Counted from the stretch's first letter, positions 1 through 10,838 are shown. The stretch: 64,000 bases of DNA from an uncultured Pelagibacteraceae bacterium (GCA_902543485.1 CACBYP010000003.1:91549-155548), one strand, 5' to 3'. A program made the numbers and translations. Notes: generated by a model not told the origin, from the sequence alone.

Positions 1-520
1 TATGCACTTCATGAAATTCATCACGTGAAATACAATCATTTGCACCCGACTCGATTGCTAATTCAAAAATTTTATCTTGTTCAATTTCATTTTTGTCTAT
101 TTTAATTACACCCAGTCTTTGAAAATTATGTGATGCAGAACCCTGGGTTCCTAAAGAGCCATTATTTTTTGAAAATATTGTTCTTATATTAGAAGCGGTT
201 CTATTTTTATTGTCAGTCAATGCTTCAACTATTACAGCAGATTTACTCGGTCCAAAACCTTCGTACCTAATATTTTCAAAGTTTGATTGATCATTGTTAG
301 AAGATTTTTCAATTGCTCTCTCAATATTTTCTTTTGGCATGTTAGCTGATCTAGCTGCTTGTATTGCTGATCTTAGTCTCGAATTCATATCGGGATTCTT
401 ATCTCCTAGTTTTGCGGCTACCGTGATTTCTCTAGAGAGTTTAGAAAAAATTTTTGATCTCTGTTTATCAGCTTTGCCTTTTTTATGTTTAATACCCGCC
501 CAATGTGAGTGTCCAGCCAT
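1..520 (-). CDS. yebC: YebC/PmpR family DNA-binding regulatory protein (partial, C-terminus beyond window start)
   Basis: Reverse-strand translation from ATG at 520 gives MAGHSHWAGIKHKKGKADKQRSKIFSKLSREI..., open to position 1; absent from the ORF track because no stop lies in the window. Confidence 0.93.
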   Translation of the reverse strand, partial: MAGHSHWAGIKHKKGKADKQRSKIFSKLSREITVAAKLGDKNPDMNSRLRSAIQAARSANMPKENIERAIEKSSNNDQSNFENIRYEGFGPSKSAVIVEALTDNKNRTASNIRTIFSKNNGSLGTQGSASHNFQRLGVIKIDKNEIEQDKIFELAIESGANDCISRDEFHEVH

Positions 521-522
521 AA

Positions 523-1329
523 TTAATTTACGTTATTTAAACTCCCACCAAAAATGAAACTCTCTATATTTTTTGCAAGTCCATTTCTTACATCGCAATC
601 TACAACTACCCCACTCAGAGATGCTTCTCCATTGGCGGGAAAATGTTTTACAGATTCTTTTTTTAGAAATCTGTTAATTGAATTTTGTGCATTCATACCA
701 ATTACCGAGTCATAGTCGCCACACATTCCAGCATCAGTAATATAGCTAGTTCCATTTTTTAAGACTCTTGCATCATTTGTTGGCACGTGCGTATGAGTAC
801 CTACAACTAAAGTTGCATATCCATCAAATAGATTGCCTATAGCCATTTTTTCACTTGTTATTTCTCCATGAAAATCCACTATTAAAAAATCATAATCCTT
901 TGATTTTTTTTTTTCTGCAATAAATTCAGTAGCAATTTTAAAAACATCATCACACTTTTTCATAAAAACGTTACCCATAAGATTTAATACACCAACTTTC
1001 AGATTTTTTTTTGAATTGAATATGGAAAAACCTTTGCCAGGTAAATTTCCACTCATATTTATTGGTCTTAATAATTTTTTTTCAGTTTTTATATATTCAT
1101 AAATTTCTTTTTGATCCCAAACATGATTGCCTGTTGTAATTACATCTACACCTACATTAAAAAGTTCATTAGCAATATTTTCAGTTAGACCCTTACCTTC
1201 ACTGGCTGCATTTTCACCGTTAACACAAACAAAATCTATACCTTTTTTTGAGACTATATTTGACAAGTTTTTTTTTACTGATTTGAGACCTGCATCTCCA
1301 ACTATATCACCTAAAAATAAAATCTTCAT
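523..1329 (-). CDS. TIGR00282/YmdB family metallophosphoesterase
   Basis: MKILFLGDIVGDAGLKSV...NGENAA...TTGNHVWDQKEI...VVGTHTHVPTNDARVL motifs. Confidence 0.92.
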   Translation of the reverse strand: MKILFLGDIVGDAGLKSVKKNLSNIVSKKGIDFVCVNGENAASEGKGLTENIANELFNVGVDVITTGNHVWDQKEIYEYIKTEKKLLRPINMSGNLPGKGFSIFNSKKNLKVGVLNLMGNVFMKKCDDVFKIATEFIAEKKKSKDYDFLIVDFHGEITSEKMAIGNLFDGYATLVVGTHTHVPTNDARVLKNGTSYITDAGMCGDYDSVIGMNAQNSINRFLKKESVKHFPANGEASLSGVVVDCDVRNGLAKNIESFIFGGSLNNVN

Positions 1330-1330
1330 T

Positions 1331-1915
1331 TTACATTAATTTTTCTGTCAAAATTAAATCTAATTTTCTATCAAAATTTTCAACATTAATTTTATTAACT
1401 TTTTGATGTGAAAAAGCCAGTCCAATTGTTGTACATTTTTTAATTTGAGAAATTTTTTCTAAATATCTGTCATAAAATCCACCACCATAGCCAATTCTGT
1501 TCCCGAATTTATCAAAAGCAACTATCGGTACAAATATTATATCTGGGTATACTTTTTTCAATTTTAGTGGCTCAGGAATTCCTAATGAGCTTATTGTTAA
1601 AGGATCATTTGGACTCCATTTATAAAAATCCATTTGATGATTTCTTTTTATAATCGGCAACGAAATACTATAACCGTGAGAATAAAATTTTTTTAGTATT
1701 TGCAAACAATCAAATTCAAAATTTATTGGAAAATAGCCTCCAATAATTTTATTTTTTGATAGATTAATTTTATTATGAAAACTATCTATAATATTATTAC
1801 CTATTTTGATTTCAAAATATTTTTTTTTTCTTAAGTTAATAATTTTTTTTCTTAATTTAAATTTTGACACTGATATTTTATGAAACAGAAGTATTTGTGC
1901 TATTTTTTTTGACAA
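1331..1915 (-). CDS. 5-formyltetrahydrofolate cyclo-ligase (true start probably internal, ~1850)
   Basis: KLRKKIINLRKK... and GNRIGYGGGFYDRYL motif; located after zapA as in many proteobacteria. Confidence 0.88.
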   Translation of the reverse strand: MSKKIAQILLFHKISVSKFKLRKKIINLRKKKYFEIKIGNNIIDSFHNKINLSKNKIIGGYFPINFEFDCLQILKKFYSHGYSISLPIIKRNHQMDFYKWSPNDPLTISSLGIPEPLKLKKVYPDIIFVPIVAFDKFGNRIGYGGGFYDRYLEKISQIKKCTTIGLAFSHQKVNKINVENFDRKLDLILTEKLM

Positions 1916-2324
1916 AGTCTTCTATTTCTAAAGTTACTTTATCTATTAAATTTTCATAACTTATTTTGTAGTTTTCAATATCATTCTCAAGTTCTTCTTG
2001 TGATGAGCTTAAATTTTTAATTTCATTTTCTTTGTTATCTTTGTACTGATAAACTAAAGATTTTAATTCTTTAAATTTTTCTTTCAATTCTTGAAGCTCT
2101 TTTTTTTGCGCATCTACTTTTTTTTTGGTTTCAAAATACTCATCCATGACTTTTATAGAAGATATTAGTAATAATTTATTCTCTCCAATATTTCCAAGAT
2201 CAAATTTTAGATCATTAAATTTTTTATTTAAACTCAAGGATAATTCTTCCAAATGTTCCTCTTGACCATCTTCACAAGATAATAAATATTCTTTACCATT
2301 AAATTTTATATTTACATTTGCCAT
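1878..2324 (-). CDS. zapA: Cell division protein ZapA-like
   Basis: VNIKFNGKEYLLSCEDGQEEHLEELS N-terminal pattern, coiled-coil C-terminus. Confidence 0.8.
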   Translation of the reverse strand: MANVNIKFNGKEYLLSCEDGQEEHLEELSLSLNKKFNDLKFDLGNIGENKLLLISSIKVMDEYFETKKKVDAQKKELQELKEKFKELKSLVYQYKDNKENEIKNLSSSQEELENDIENYKISYENLIDKVTLEIEDFVKKNSTNTSVS

Positions 2325-2665
2325 TTATCTATTTCTTCCAATAAATTATCTGTTTCTTGATTTAATTCATCAATTTTTTTATTAAATTGATTTTCTTTTC
2401 TTTTTGAAGTTTCGTAATCCTTTTTTAATTCATTTATTTGACTTCTAAGTTTTAAGTTTTCTTCTTCTAAGCTTTGGAGAGATGTGGTTATCTGTTTTTT
2501 TTCAATTTCTAATTGATTTTTTTGATCTTTTAAAATTGCAACTTTATCTAATTCTTCATTATGTTGAATGTTTATCTCTCCTAATTTTTTTAAAGTATCC
2601 TTTAGTTTTTTTTCTTTTTCATCAATGTTTTTCATATATATATCTATATTAATAAATTGAATCAC
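2312..2665 (-). CDS. Small coiled-coil protein upstream of zapA (DUF4164-like)
   Basis: Lys/Glu-rich heptad sequence; position next to zapA. Confidence 0.5.
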   Translation of the reverse strand: MIQFINIDIYMKNIDEKEKKLKDTLKKLGEINIQHNEELDKVAILKDQKNQLEIEKKQITTSLQSLEEENLKLRSQINELKKDYETSKRKENQFNKKIDELNQETDNLLEEIDKWQM

Positions 2666-2687
2666 CTAAGTCTAGATAGGATACTTT

Positions 2688-4643
2688 TTGAAAAATATAG
2701 AAAAAAATTTATCAAATGCTATTCGTTTTTTATCAATGGATGCGGTTCAAAACGCTAATTCTGGTCACCCAGGTATGCCAATGGGTATGGCTGATGTTGC
2801 TACAATTTTATTTAAGTATTTTCTAAAATTTAATCCAAAAAATCCAAACTGGCTTAATAGAGATAGATTTATTTTGTCAGCTGGACATGGATCAATGTTG
2901 CTTTACTCGCTTTTGTACTTAACTGGATATAAAAGTGTATCACTTAACGATATCAAGAAATTTAGACAATTAAATTCAATTTGTGCTGGACACCCAGAGT
3001 ATCACCCAAACTCAGGTATTGAAACAACAACTGGTCCTTTAGGTCAAGGAATTGCAAATTCTGTGGGTTTTGCAATTGCAGAAAAAATTTTAAAGAAAAA
3101 ATTAGGAAGTAATTTAATAAATCACAAAACCTATGTCTTGGCTGGTGATGGGTGCCTTATGGAAGGAATAAGTCATGAAGCAATGAGTCTTGCCGGTCAC
3201 CTTAGACTTAATAATCTTATTATGCTTTTTGATAATAATTCTATTTCAATAGATGGTCCTACTAGTTTAGCAGTCTCAGATGACTATAAAAACAGATTTA
3301 AAAGCTATGGATGGAATTATATTTTAATCAATGGGCATAATTACAGAGAAATTTATAATGCGTTAAAAAAAGCGCAAACATCAAAAAAACCAACTGTGAT
3401 TTCATGTAAAACTAAAATAGGATTTGGATCTCCAAATAAAAGTGGAAAGGCCTCTTCTCATGGAAGTCCTCTTGGAATAGATGAAATTAAGTTAGTTAGA
3501 AAAAAATTAGATTGGAATTATAAACCATTTAAAATACCTAAAAAAATTTTAATCGATTGGAGGAAAATTGGAGAAAAAGGTATTAAAAAGGAAAAAATAT
3601 GGAATAAAACTTTTAGCAAACACAAACAAAAATTTAAAAATAATATAAAAAATAAATTCTCAAGTTCAATTATAAAACAAAAAAAAGACGCGATAAAAAA
3701 TTCTAAGACTATAGCTACAAGAAAATCCTCAGAAGAGTTTTTATCAGCTATATTAAAAGGGAGAAATACTTTAATTGGCGGCTCAGCTGATTTAGCGGGA
3801 TCAAACAATACAAAAACTAAGTTACATAAAGTTATTAATTCAAGTAACTTTGATGGTAATTATATTCACTATGGTGTTAGGGAGCACGCTATGAGTGGAA
3901 TAATGAATGGATTAGCTCTTCATAGTAATTTTATTCCTTATGGAGGTACTTTTTTAATATTTTCAGACTATTGCAAACCTTCAATAAGACTGTCTGCTAT
4001 AATGAAACAGAAGGTAATTTATATAATGACACATGACTCGATAGGACTAGGAGAAGATGGTCCTACGCATCAACCAGTAGAGCAACTTGCTGCATTAAGA
4101 TCTATTCCAAACTTAAATGTTTTAAGGCCAGCAGATCAAACTGAAACAATTGAATGTTGGGATATTGCTTTAAATAGCAACAAAACACCTAGCGTATTAG
4201 CCTTAACCAGACAAAACTTAAAACCCATAAGAAATAGCTTTAGCAAAAAAAATCAATGTTCTATGGGAGCTTACGAAGTAATAAGGACCAGAAAAAACAT
4301 AAATTTAACTATTTTAGCCTCAGGATCAGAGGTTAATCTTGCAATTGAGACTAGTCATAAATTGGCCAAACAAAAAATTTATTCAAAAGTAATATCAATG
4401 CCTTGCCAAGAAATTTTTGACAAACAAAACAAGAGCTATAAAGATAAAATCTTAAAAGAAAGCAAAAACATTTTTTCAATTGAGGCAGGATCAAAAATGC
4501 CTTGGGAAAAATATATTGAAAAAGGCTTGTCTTTTTCAATAGAGGACTTTGGTAAAAGCGCTCCTTATAAAAAAGTCTATGATCATTTTGGTTTAAGTAG
4601 TGAAAAAATTAGTAAAAAAATTAAATTTTATTTAAAAAAATGA
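2688..4643 (+). CDS. tkt: Transketolase
   Basis: ANSGHPGMPMGMADV, GDGCLMEGISHEA, GVREHAMSGIMNG; TTG start. Confidence 0.97.
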   Translation: MKNIEKNLSNAIRFLSMDAVQNANSGHPGMPMGMADVATILFKYFLKFNPKNPNWLNRDRFILSAGHGSMLLYSLLYLTGYKSVSLNDIKKFRQLNSICAGHPEYHPNSGIETTTGPLGQGIANSVGFAIAEKILKKKLGSNLINHKTYVLAGDGCLMEGISHEAMSLAGHLRLNNLIMLFDNNSISIDGPTSLAVSDDYKNRFKSYGWNYILINGHNYREIYNALKKAQTSKKPTVISCKTKIGFGSPNKSGKASSHGSPLGIDEIKLVRKKLDWNYKPFKIPKKILIDWRKIGEKGIKKEKIWNKTFSKHKQKFKNNIKNKFSSSIIKQKKDAIKNSKTIATRKSSEEFLSAILKGRNTLIGGSADLAGSNNTKTKLHKVINSSNFDGNYIHYGVREHAMSGIMNGLALHSNFIPYGGTFLIFSDYCKPSIRLSAIMKQKVIYIMTHDSIGLGEDGPTHQPVEQLAALRSIPNLNVLRPADQTETIECWDIALNSNKTPSVLALTRQNLKPIRNSFSKKNQCSMGAYEVIRTRKNINLTILASGSEVNLAIETSHKLAKQKIYSKVISMPCQEIFDKQNKSYKDKILKESKNIFSIEAGSKMPWEKYIEKGLSFSIEDFGKSAPYKKVYDHFGLSSEKISKKIKFYLKK

Positions 4644-5647
4644 CAATAAAAGTTGGCATTAACGGTATGGGAAGAATTGGCAGAATGATTGCTAGGTCAA
4701 TTTATGAAAATTATAATGGTAAAATAATTATCAAACATATTAATAATAGATCGAGCTCTGAAATTTGTGCAAATTTATTAAGACATGATTCAATTCATGG
4801 TAATTTTAGTTCTCTAGTAAAATCTGGAGGAAATTACATAAAAATAAATAGAGAAAAAATATCTTACACGCAACACTCTATAATTAATGACATAAAGTGG
4901 AAAAAATATGGTGTAGATTATGTTTTTGAGTGTACAGGTAATTTTAATTCTAAAGATCAATTAATGCCACATATAGAAAATGGGGTAAAAAAAGTTATTG
5001 TATCAGCCCCATGTAAAATGGCAGACAAAACTATAGTTTTTGGCATAAATCATAACAAGATCAAGAAGAATGATAGTATTATTTCAGCAGCTTCTTGCAC
5101 AACAAATTGTTTAGCTCCTGTTGCAGACGTAATTAATAAAAATTTTATAATTCTTAATGGTTTTATGACAACCATACATGCTTTTACAAGTGATCAAAGA
5201 ATATTAGATAATTCTCACAAAGATCCAAGAAGAGCGAGATCTGCAAGTCAATCAATTGTACCCACATCTACTGGAGCATCAAAAGCTATTGGTGAGATTA
5301 TACCCTCATTGAAAGGTAAGCTAGAGGGAGTAGCAATGAGAGTGCCCACACCAAATGTTTCATTAATAGAATTTATATTTAATGTAAAAAAAAATATTAC
5401 CGTAAAAAAATTAAATAACTCTTTATTTTCAGCATCTAAAACGAAGCTTAAAAATATTCTAAATGTTACAGATGAAAAGCTAGTCTCAGTTGATTTTAAT
5501 CATAATAGTGCATCTGCTATCATAGACTCATCACTTACTAATGTAGTTGGTAATAAAATGGGTAAAATTTCAGCTTGGTATGATAATGAATGGGGTTTCT
5601 CGAATAGAATGTGTGATATTGCTGAGTATGTAAGCAAGATCAAATAA
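4640..5647 (+). CDS. gap: Glyceraldehyde-3-phosphate dehydrogenase
   Basis: KVGINGMGRIGR, SAASCTTNCLAPV, SWYDNEWGFSNR (SAWYDNEWGFSNRM). Confidence 0.97.
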   Translation: MTIKVGINGMGRIGRMIARSIYENYNGKIIIKHINNRSSSEICANLLRHDSIHGNFSSLVKSGGNYIKINREKISYTQHSIINDIKWKKYGVDYVFECTGNFNSKDQLMPHIENGVKKVIVSAPCKMADKTIVFGINHNKIKKNDSIISAASCTTNCLAPVADVINKNFIILNGFMTTIHAFTSDQRILDNSHKDPRRARSASQSIVPTSTGASKAIGEIIPSLKGKLEGVAMRVPTPNVSLIEFIFNVKKNITVKKLNNSLFSASKTKLKNILNVTDEKLVSVDFNHNSASAIIDSSLTNVVGNKMGKISAWYDNEWGFSNRMCDIAEYVSKIK

Positions 5648-6819
5648 TGAAATCCATTGAAAATTTAGAAAATATTGAAAATAAAAGAGTAATTCTTAGA
5701 CTTGATTTAAATGTTCCAATAAAAAATGGAAAAATAACAGACCCTAACCGAATTGATAAGGTTATGCCTACACTAGAATTTCTATTAAAAAAAAAAGCAA
5801 AGATTATAATAATTTCTCACGTTGGAAGGCCAAAAGGTAAAATAGTTAAGGAACTTTCTCTAGAATTGGTATCGTTGTATATTAAAAGTAAAATTAAAAA
5901 AGAAGTATCGTTACTTAAAGAAAATATTTTTAATCTAAATAAAGAAAACATTTTTAAGAATTCAAATCATGAGTTGGTACTACTTGAAAATATTAGATTC
6001 TATCCTGAAGAAGAGGCCAACGATGATAAATTTTCAAAGAAATTAGCAAGCTTAGGTGAAATATATGTTAATGATGCATTTTCCTGTTCACACAGAGATC
6101 ATGCTTCTGTATCAAAAATAACAAGGTATATTCCATCGTACAGTGGAATTCAAATTAATGCAGAGGTAAATGCTCTCAACAAGATAACTTCTGAAATAAA
6201 AAAACCTATAACATGTATAATTGGTGGATCTAAAATATCTTCGAAAATAAATATAATAAAAAATTTAATACCAAAATTTAATAGTATTATAATAGTTGGT
6301 GCTATGGCAAATAATATACTGAAATTCAAAGGTTTAAAAATTGGTAGCTCTGTATATGAAAAAAATATTGATTACATAATTCAAGAAATTTTCACCTATG
6401 CTGAAAAAAATAAATGTAAAATATATTTTCCTAAAGATGTTAAAATTGGAAAAAAATTGAACGATAAATCTTTTGAAAAAGATTTTAAAGACATTGAAGA
6501 TGATGATATGATACTTGATGTAGGATCAAAAACATTAATTGAAATAAAAAAAATTATTGACGATTCCTCGACAATATTATGGAACGGACCATTAGGTTAC
6601 TTTGAAAATGAGAATTTTTCATTAGGAAGTATAGAAGTTGCAAAATATATATCGAATAGAGGGAACAAAATATTTTCCGTTGTTGGTGGAGGCGATACGG
6701 TTGCGGTAATTAATTCACTAAATATGAAAGATAAATTTAATTTTGTTTCAACTGCAGGTGGAGCATTTTTAGAATATCTTGAAGGCAAAGTTCTCCCTGG
6801 TATAAAAGCATTAAATTAA
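5647..6819 (+). CDS. pgk: Phosphoglycerate kinase
   Basis: RVILRLDLNVPIKNGKITD, ISHVGRPKG, VVGGGDTVAVI, STAGGAFLEYLEGK. Confidence 0.97.
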   Translation: MKSIENLENIENKRVILRLDLNVPIKNGKITDPNRIDKVMPTLEFLLKKKAKIIIISHVGRPKGKIVKELSLELVSLYIKSKIKKEVSLLKENIFNLNKENIFKNSNHELVLLENIRFYPEEEANDDKFSKKLASLGEIYVNDAFSCSHRDHASVSKITRYIPSYSGIQINAEVNALNKITSEIKKPITCIIGGSKISSKINIIKNLIPKFNSIIIVGAMANNILKFKGLKIGSSVYEKNIDYIIQEIFTYAEKNKCKIYFPKDVKIGKKLNDKSFEKDFKDIEDDDMILDVGSKTLIEIKKIIDDSSTILWNGPLGYFENENFSLGSIEVAKYISNRGNKIFSVVGGGDTVAVINSLNMKDKFNFVSTAGGAFLEYLEGKVLPGIKALN

Positions 6820-7833
6820 ATGTCTGAATTAAACAAAATAGCTCTTCAAATATTGTCAAATGGCAAAGGTATACTTGCAGCTGATGAAAGTACAGCCACA
6901 ATGACAAAAAGATTAGACTCAGTAAAAGTACATTCTGACGAAAATAATAGACTCCTTTTTAGACAAACTCTTTTTTCATCTTCATCAATGAGTGAATGTA
7001 TAGGTGGAGTAATACTATATGATGAAACAATAAAGCAAAGAACATCTAATGGAAAAACTATACCTGATCTAATAAACTCAAGTGGTTCATTAGCAGGGAT
7101 TAAAGTTGATACAGGAGCCAAAATATTGGCAGGATCTAAAGAAGAAAAAATTACAGAAGGTTTAGATGGTTTAAGAGAAAGACTTAATGATTATTATGAA
7201 CTAGGAGCAAGATTTACAAAATGGAGAGGTGTTTACTTAATTTCTGATAAATATCCTAGCAAACTATCTATTTCCGCAAATGCTCACGCATTGGCTAGAT
7301 ACGCTGCTTTAGTTCAAGAAGCAGGAATGGTTCCAATAATTGAACCCGAAGTTTTAATGGATGGCGATCATTCAGCTAAAGATTGTTTGATGAAAACATC
7401 TGAAGTAATAAATAAATGTTATGAAGAGTTAGAATTAAATAATGTTGATTTAAAGGGAACAATATTAAAACCAAACATGATTTTACCAGGAAAAAATTCT
7501 GGTGAAAAAATTTCCAGTGAAGAAATAGCAGAACTAACTATAGATTGTTTAAAAAATAATGTGCCTTCATCAGTCCCAGGCATAGCTTTTCTATCAGGAG
7601 GTCAAACAGAGATAGAGGCTACAGCAAACTTAAATCAAATAAACATAAAAAATGACACGAATTTTATAATGACTTATTCTTATGGAAGAGCTCTACAACA
7701 AAGTGCTCTAAAATTTTGGTCTAAAGATATAAAAAACATAATTGGAACCCAGAAAATATTCGATCACAGGGCTAAAATGTGTACTCTAGCTGCGCAAGGA
7801 AAATGGTCAGAAAATCTTGAAAATTCGCAATAA
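6820..7833 (+). CDS. fba: Class I fructose-bisphosphate aldolase
   Basis: GKGILAADESTATMTKRL; LARYAALVQEAGMVPIIEPEVLMDGDH; LSGGQTEIEAT. Confidence 0.96.
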   Translation: MSELNKIALQILSNGKGILAADESTATMTKRLDSVKVHSDENNRLLFRQTLFSSSSMSECIGGVILYDETIKQRTSNGKTIPDLINSSGSLAGIKVDTGAKILAGSKEEKITEGLDGLRERLNDYYELGARFTKWRGVYLISDKYPSKLSISANAHALARYAALVQEAGMVPIIEPEVLMDGDHSAKDCLMKTSEVINKCYEELELNNVDLKGTILKPNMILPGKNSGEKISSEEIAELTIDCLKNNVPSSVPGIAFLSGGQTEIEATANLNQINIKNDTNFIMTYSYGRALQQSALKFWSKDIKNIIGTQKIFDHRAKMCTLAAQGKWSENLENSQ

Positions 7834-8434
7834 AAAATTTATTTATTTAATATCACCAAATAAAGTTACAAATAAATCATTTTATAATAATTTAGATTTA
7901 GTTTTGCGATCAAAAAAAGTTAAGTTTTTTCAGTTACGACTGAAAAAAGGAAATATTAATAAAAAAATTACAATTGCTAGGAAAATTTTTAAAATTTGCA
8001 AAAAAAATAAAGTTAAATTTATTGTTAATGACAACCCTTATCTTGCTTTAAAAGTAAATGCAGATGGATGTCATTTGGGCCAAAAAGACATGAATGTTGC
8101 GAAAGCAAGAAGATTTTTAAAAAATAAAATAATTGGCGTTACTTGTCATAATTCAATAAGCCTAGCAAAAAAAGCTTCATTAAGTGGAGCTAATTATATT
8201 GCGGTAGGCGCGTTCTACAAAACTACAACTAAAAAAGTAATTCATAGAGCAAACATAAAAATTTTAAATAAAATAAAAATGTCAATAAATTTACCAGTCG
8301 TAGCTATTGGAGGAATTAATGAAAAAAATTATAAAAATCTTTTATTGAATAAAGCAGATTTTTTAGCTATTTCAGGCTACATTTGGAATAATAAAAAATT
8401 TAAACCATACCAAGCAATAAAAAATTTAATATGA
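7817..8434 (+). CDS. thiE: Thiamine-phosphate synthase (ThiE-like)
   Basis: FFQLRLKKG, VNDNPYLALKVNADGCHLGQKDM, IGVTCHN, VAIGGINEKN; TTG start. Confidence 0.85.
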   Translation: MKIRNKKFIYLISPNKVTNKSFYNNLDLVLRSKKVKFFQLRLKKGNINKKITIARKIFKICKKNKVKFIVNDNPYLALKVNADGCHLGQKDMNVAKARRFLKNKIIGVTCHNSISLAKKASLSGANYIAVGAFYKTTTKKVIHRANIKILNKIKMSINLPVVAIGGINEKNYKNLLLNKADFLAISGYIWNNKKFKPYQAIKNLI

Positions 8435-8991
8435 AAATTAATGCAACAGAGATAAGAGTGGGAATGATATTAGAGTATAAAAATGATTTATGGGAAGTAT
8501 TGAAAACTAATCATGTTAAACCTGGAAAGGGTGGAGCATTTGCGCAAGTTGAAATGAAAAGTTTAATTAAAAATACTAAGCTTAATGAAAGATTTAGATC
8601 GAGTGAAAGTATAGAAAAGGCTTCATTGGAAGAGGAAAAATATAATTTCTTGTACAGTGATGATAATGATTTTTATTTTATGAATCCCACTTCATTTGAG
8701 CAAATAAATTTAAACAAAGATATGGTGGGTGATAAAGGCAAAATGCTAACCGAGAATTTAGAAGTTACTATTAATTTTCATAATGAAAAACCTTTAAGCA
8801 TTTTACTTCCAAATCAATTGAATTGCATAATAGAAACAACTGATGCGGCAATAAAAGGTCAAACAGTTTCCTCATCTTACAAACCAGCCGTGCTAAAGAA
8901 TGGATTAAGTATTCAAGTTCCACCTTTTATAGAAAGTGGAGACACCATAATTGTTGATACAAGAACAATGGAATATGTAAAAAAAATTTAA
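8431..8991 (+). CDS. efp: Elongation factor P
   Basis: NATEIRVGMILEYKNDLWEVLKTNHVKPGKGGAFAQVEMK. Confidence 0.97.
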   Translation: MKINATEIRVGMILEYKNDLWEVLKTNHVKPGKGGAFAQVEMKSLIKNTKLNERFRSSESIEKASLEEEKYNFLYSDDNDFYFMNPTSFEQINLNKDMVGDKGKMLTENLEVTINFHNEKPLSILLPNQLNCIIETTDAAIKGQTVSSSYKPAVLKNGLSIQVPPFIESGDTIIVDTRTMEYVKKI

Positions 8992-8992
8992 A

Positions 8993-9739
8993 ATGAATTC
9001 AATATCTGCAAACTTAAATTTAATGATAAAAGCTTGCGAAAAGGCATCAAAAATAATTATAAGAGATTTTGGAGAGTTAGAGAATTTACAAGTATCAAAA
9101 AAAGGACCAAAAGACTTTGTTACAAAAACTGATAAAAAAGTAGAAAAAATTCTTATTGAGGAACTAGCAAAATCAAAAAAGAATTATTCATTTATAACTG
9201 AGGAAACTGGTAAAATTTTAAATAGGAATAAAGATATTTTCTGGATCATTGATCCCATAGATGGCACAACAAATTTTTTACATGGTATTCCGCATTTTGC
9301 AATATCAATAGCACTTCAAATAAATGAAGAAATTGTAATTGGCTTAGTATTTGATCCAATAAAAAATGAGATTTTTTATGCTGAAAAAAATAATGGTTCT
9401 TTTTTTAACAATAATAGAGTGAGGGTTTCTAATAAATCAAATCTTGATGATTGTTTATTTGCTACTAACAACGATGGTATAAAATCAATATATCCAAAAA
9501 TAAATTTGAGAAATTCAGGATGTGCAGCGCTTGACTTAGCGTATGTTGGATGCGGAAGATTAGACGGATATTTTCATAATAACATAAATTTATGGGATAT
9601 TGCTGCAGGTAAAATTATAATTGAGGAAGCTGGTGGCAAAGTTAATAAAATAAACGATTTTAAAATTAACAAAATTGATATTAGAGCAGGTAATCCAAAT
9701 ATTTATGAAAAAATGCTTAAAAAACTAAATAAGTTTTAA
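8993..9739 (+). CDS. suhB: Inositol monophosphatase family protein (SuhB-like)
   Basis: [45 protein letters not shown]. Confidence 0.92.
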   Translation: MNSISANLNLMIKACEKASKIIIRDFGELENLQVSKKGPKDFVTKTDKKVEKILIEELAKSKKNYSFITEETGKILNRNKDIFWIIDPIDGTTNFLHGIPHFAISIALQINEEIVIGLVFDPIKNEIFYAEKNNGSFFNNNRVRVSNKSNLDDCLFATNNDGIKSIYPKINLRNSGCAALDLAYVGCGRLDGYFHNNINLWDIAAGKIIIEEAGGKVNKINDFKINKIDIRAGNPNIYEKMLKKLNKF

Positions 9740-9774
9740 TTGTTTTTAGAATATTTTTTGTTATAAGGCTGCCA

Positions 9775-10002
9775 ATGAAAAAAAACATACATCCAAATTA
9801 CCATACAATTAAAGTTGAAATGACAGATGGAACTCAATTTGAAACCAGATCAACTTGGGGATCTGAAAATGAAGTGCTAAAACTTGAAATAGATCCAATT
9901 TCCCATTCTGCATGGACAGGTGGAAAACAAAAAATTTTGGATAAAGGTAGAATAAGTAAATTTAATAAAAAATTTCAAAATTTTAGATCAGAGAAAAAAT
10001 AA
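9775..10002 (+). CDS. rpmE: 50S ribosomal protein L31
   Basis: [29 protein letters not shown]...[11 protein letters not shown]. Confidence 0.95.
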   Translation: MKKNIHPNYHTIKVEMTDGTQFETRSTWGSENEVLKLEIDPISHSAWTGGKQKILDKGRISKFNKKFQNFRSEKK

Positions 10003-10583
10003 TGTCAAAAGCACCATTAATGCCAATGGCTACAGCTGTGTGGCTAGTAGAAAATACTTCATTAACATTTAAGCAAATTGCAGACTTTTGTAATTTACAT
10101 GAGGTAGAGATTCAAGGGATTGCTGATGGAGAGGTTGCAAAAGGTATAGTTGGATACAATCCAATCATATCAGGTCAATTGACAAAAGATGAAATTGAAC
10201 TCTCATCTAATGATGAAAATAGACCATTAAGCATTATAGATGAGGAAATAGAGATAAAAAATTCAGAAAATAAAATAAAAAAATATATACCCTTATCAAA
10301 ACGTCAGGATAAACCAGACTCAGCACTTTGGCTAATAAAGAACCATGCGACTTTAAAAGACTCACAAATAGCTAAATTAGTTGGCATTACTAAAAATTCA
10401 GTAACATCAATAAGAAACAAGAGCTACTGGAATTATAACGGCTTAAACGCAAAAGATCCCGTAGCGATGGGTCTGTTTGCACAAAAAGATTTATTAAAAG
10501 CAATTGAAAGAGCTGAAAGAAGAATACTGAAAGAAAAAAAAGATAAAGAAAAATCAAATATTAGTAAAAAAAGTGGAACTTAA
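10002..10583 (+). CDS. DUF1013 / TrcR-like cell-cycle transcriptional regulator
   Basis: PLMPMATAVWLVENTSLTFKQIADFCNLHEVEIQGIADGEVAKGIVGYNPI. Confidence 0.9.
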   Translation: MSKAPLMPMATAVWLVENTSLTFKQIADFCNLHEVEIQGIADGEVAKGIVGYNPIISGQLTKDEIELSSNDENRPLSIIDEEIEIKNSENKIKKYIPLSKRQDKPDSALWLIKNHATLKDSQIAKLVGITKNSVTSIRNKSYWNYNGLNAKDPVAMGLFAQKDLLKAIERAERRILKEKKDKEKSNISKKSGT

Positions 10584-10627
10584 AATCATAGACAAATTTA
10601 TATTAAAATGTTAACTAAGCGCACTTT

Positions 10628-10834
10628 TTGGAGGTTGTTATTAAAATAGAAGTTAAAGATAATAATGTTGAGCAAGCACTGAGGGTTTTGAAAAGGAAAC
10701 TTCAGCGGGATGGTTTTTTTAAAATTATAAAACTAAAAAACAACTACGAAAAACCATCTGAAAAAAAAAAGAGAATTCTTCAAGAGAACATTAAAAGAGT
10801 AAAAAAACTTAACAAACTCAAAAATAGGATTTAA
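10628..10834 (+). CDS. rpsU: 30S ribosomal protein S21
   Basis: VVIKIEVKDNNVEQALRVLKRKLQRDGFFKIIKLKNNYEKPSEKKKR; TTG start. Confidence 0.92.
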   Translation: MEVVIKIEVKDNNVEQALRVLKRKLQRDGFFKIIKLKNNYEKPSEKKKRILQENIKRVKKLNKLKNRI

Positions 10835-10838
10835 TTAT

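Noticed and set aside
294-557. Plus-strand ORF 294-557
   Set aside because: Antisense to the partial YebC gene, which has clear family similarity
1850-1930. Possible 6S RNA between zapA and 5-FCL, its usual proteobacterial location
   Set aside because: The two genes overlap or nearly abut, so there is no room for a ~150+ nt RNA here
7817-8434. ThiE-like gene as part of the pentose system
   Set aside because: Conserved-type core gene in the glycolytic run, distant from the cassette
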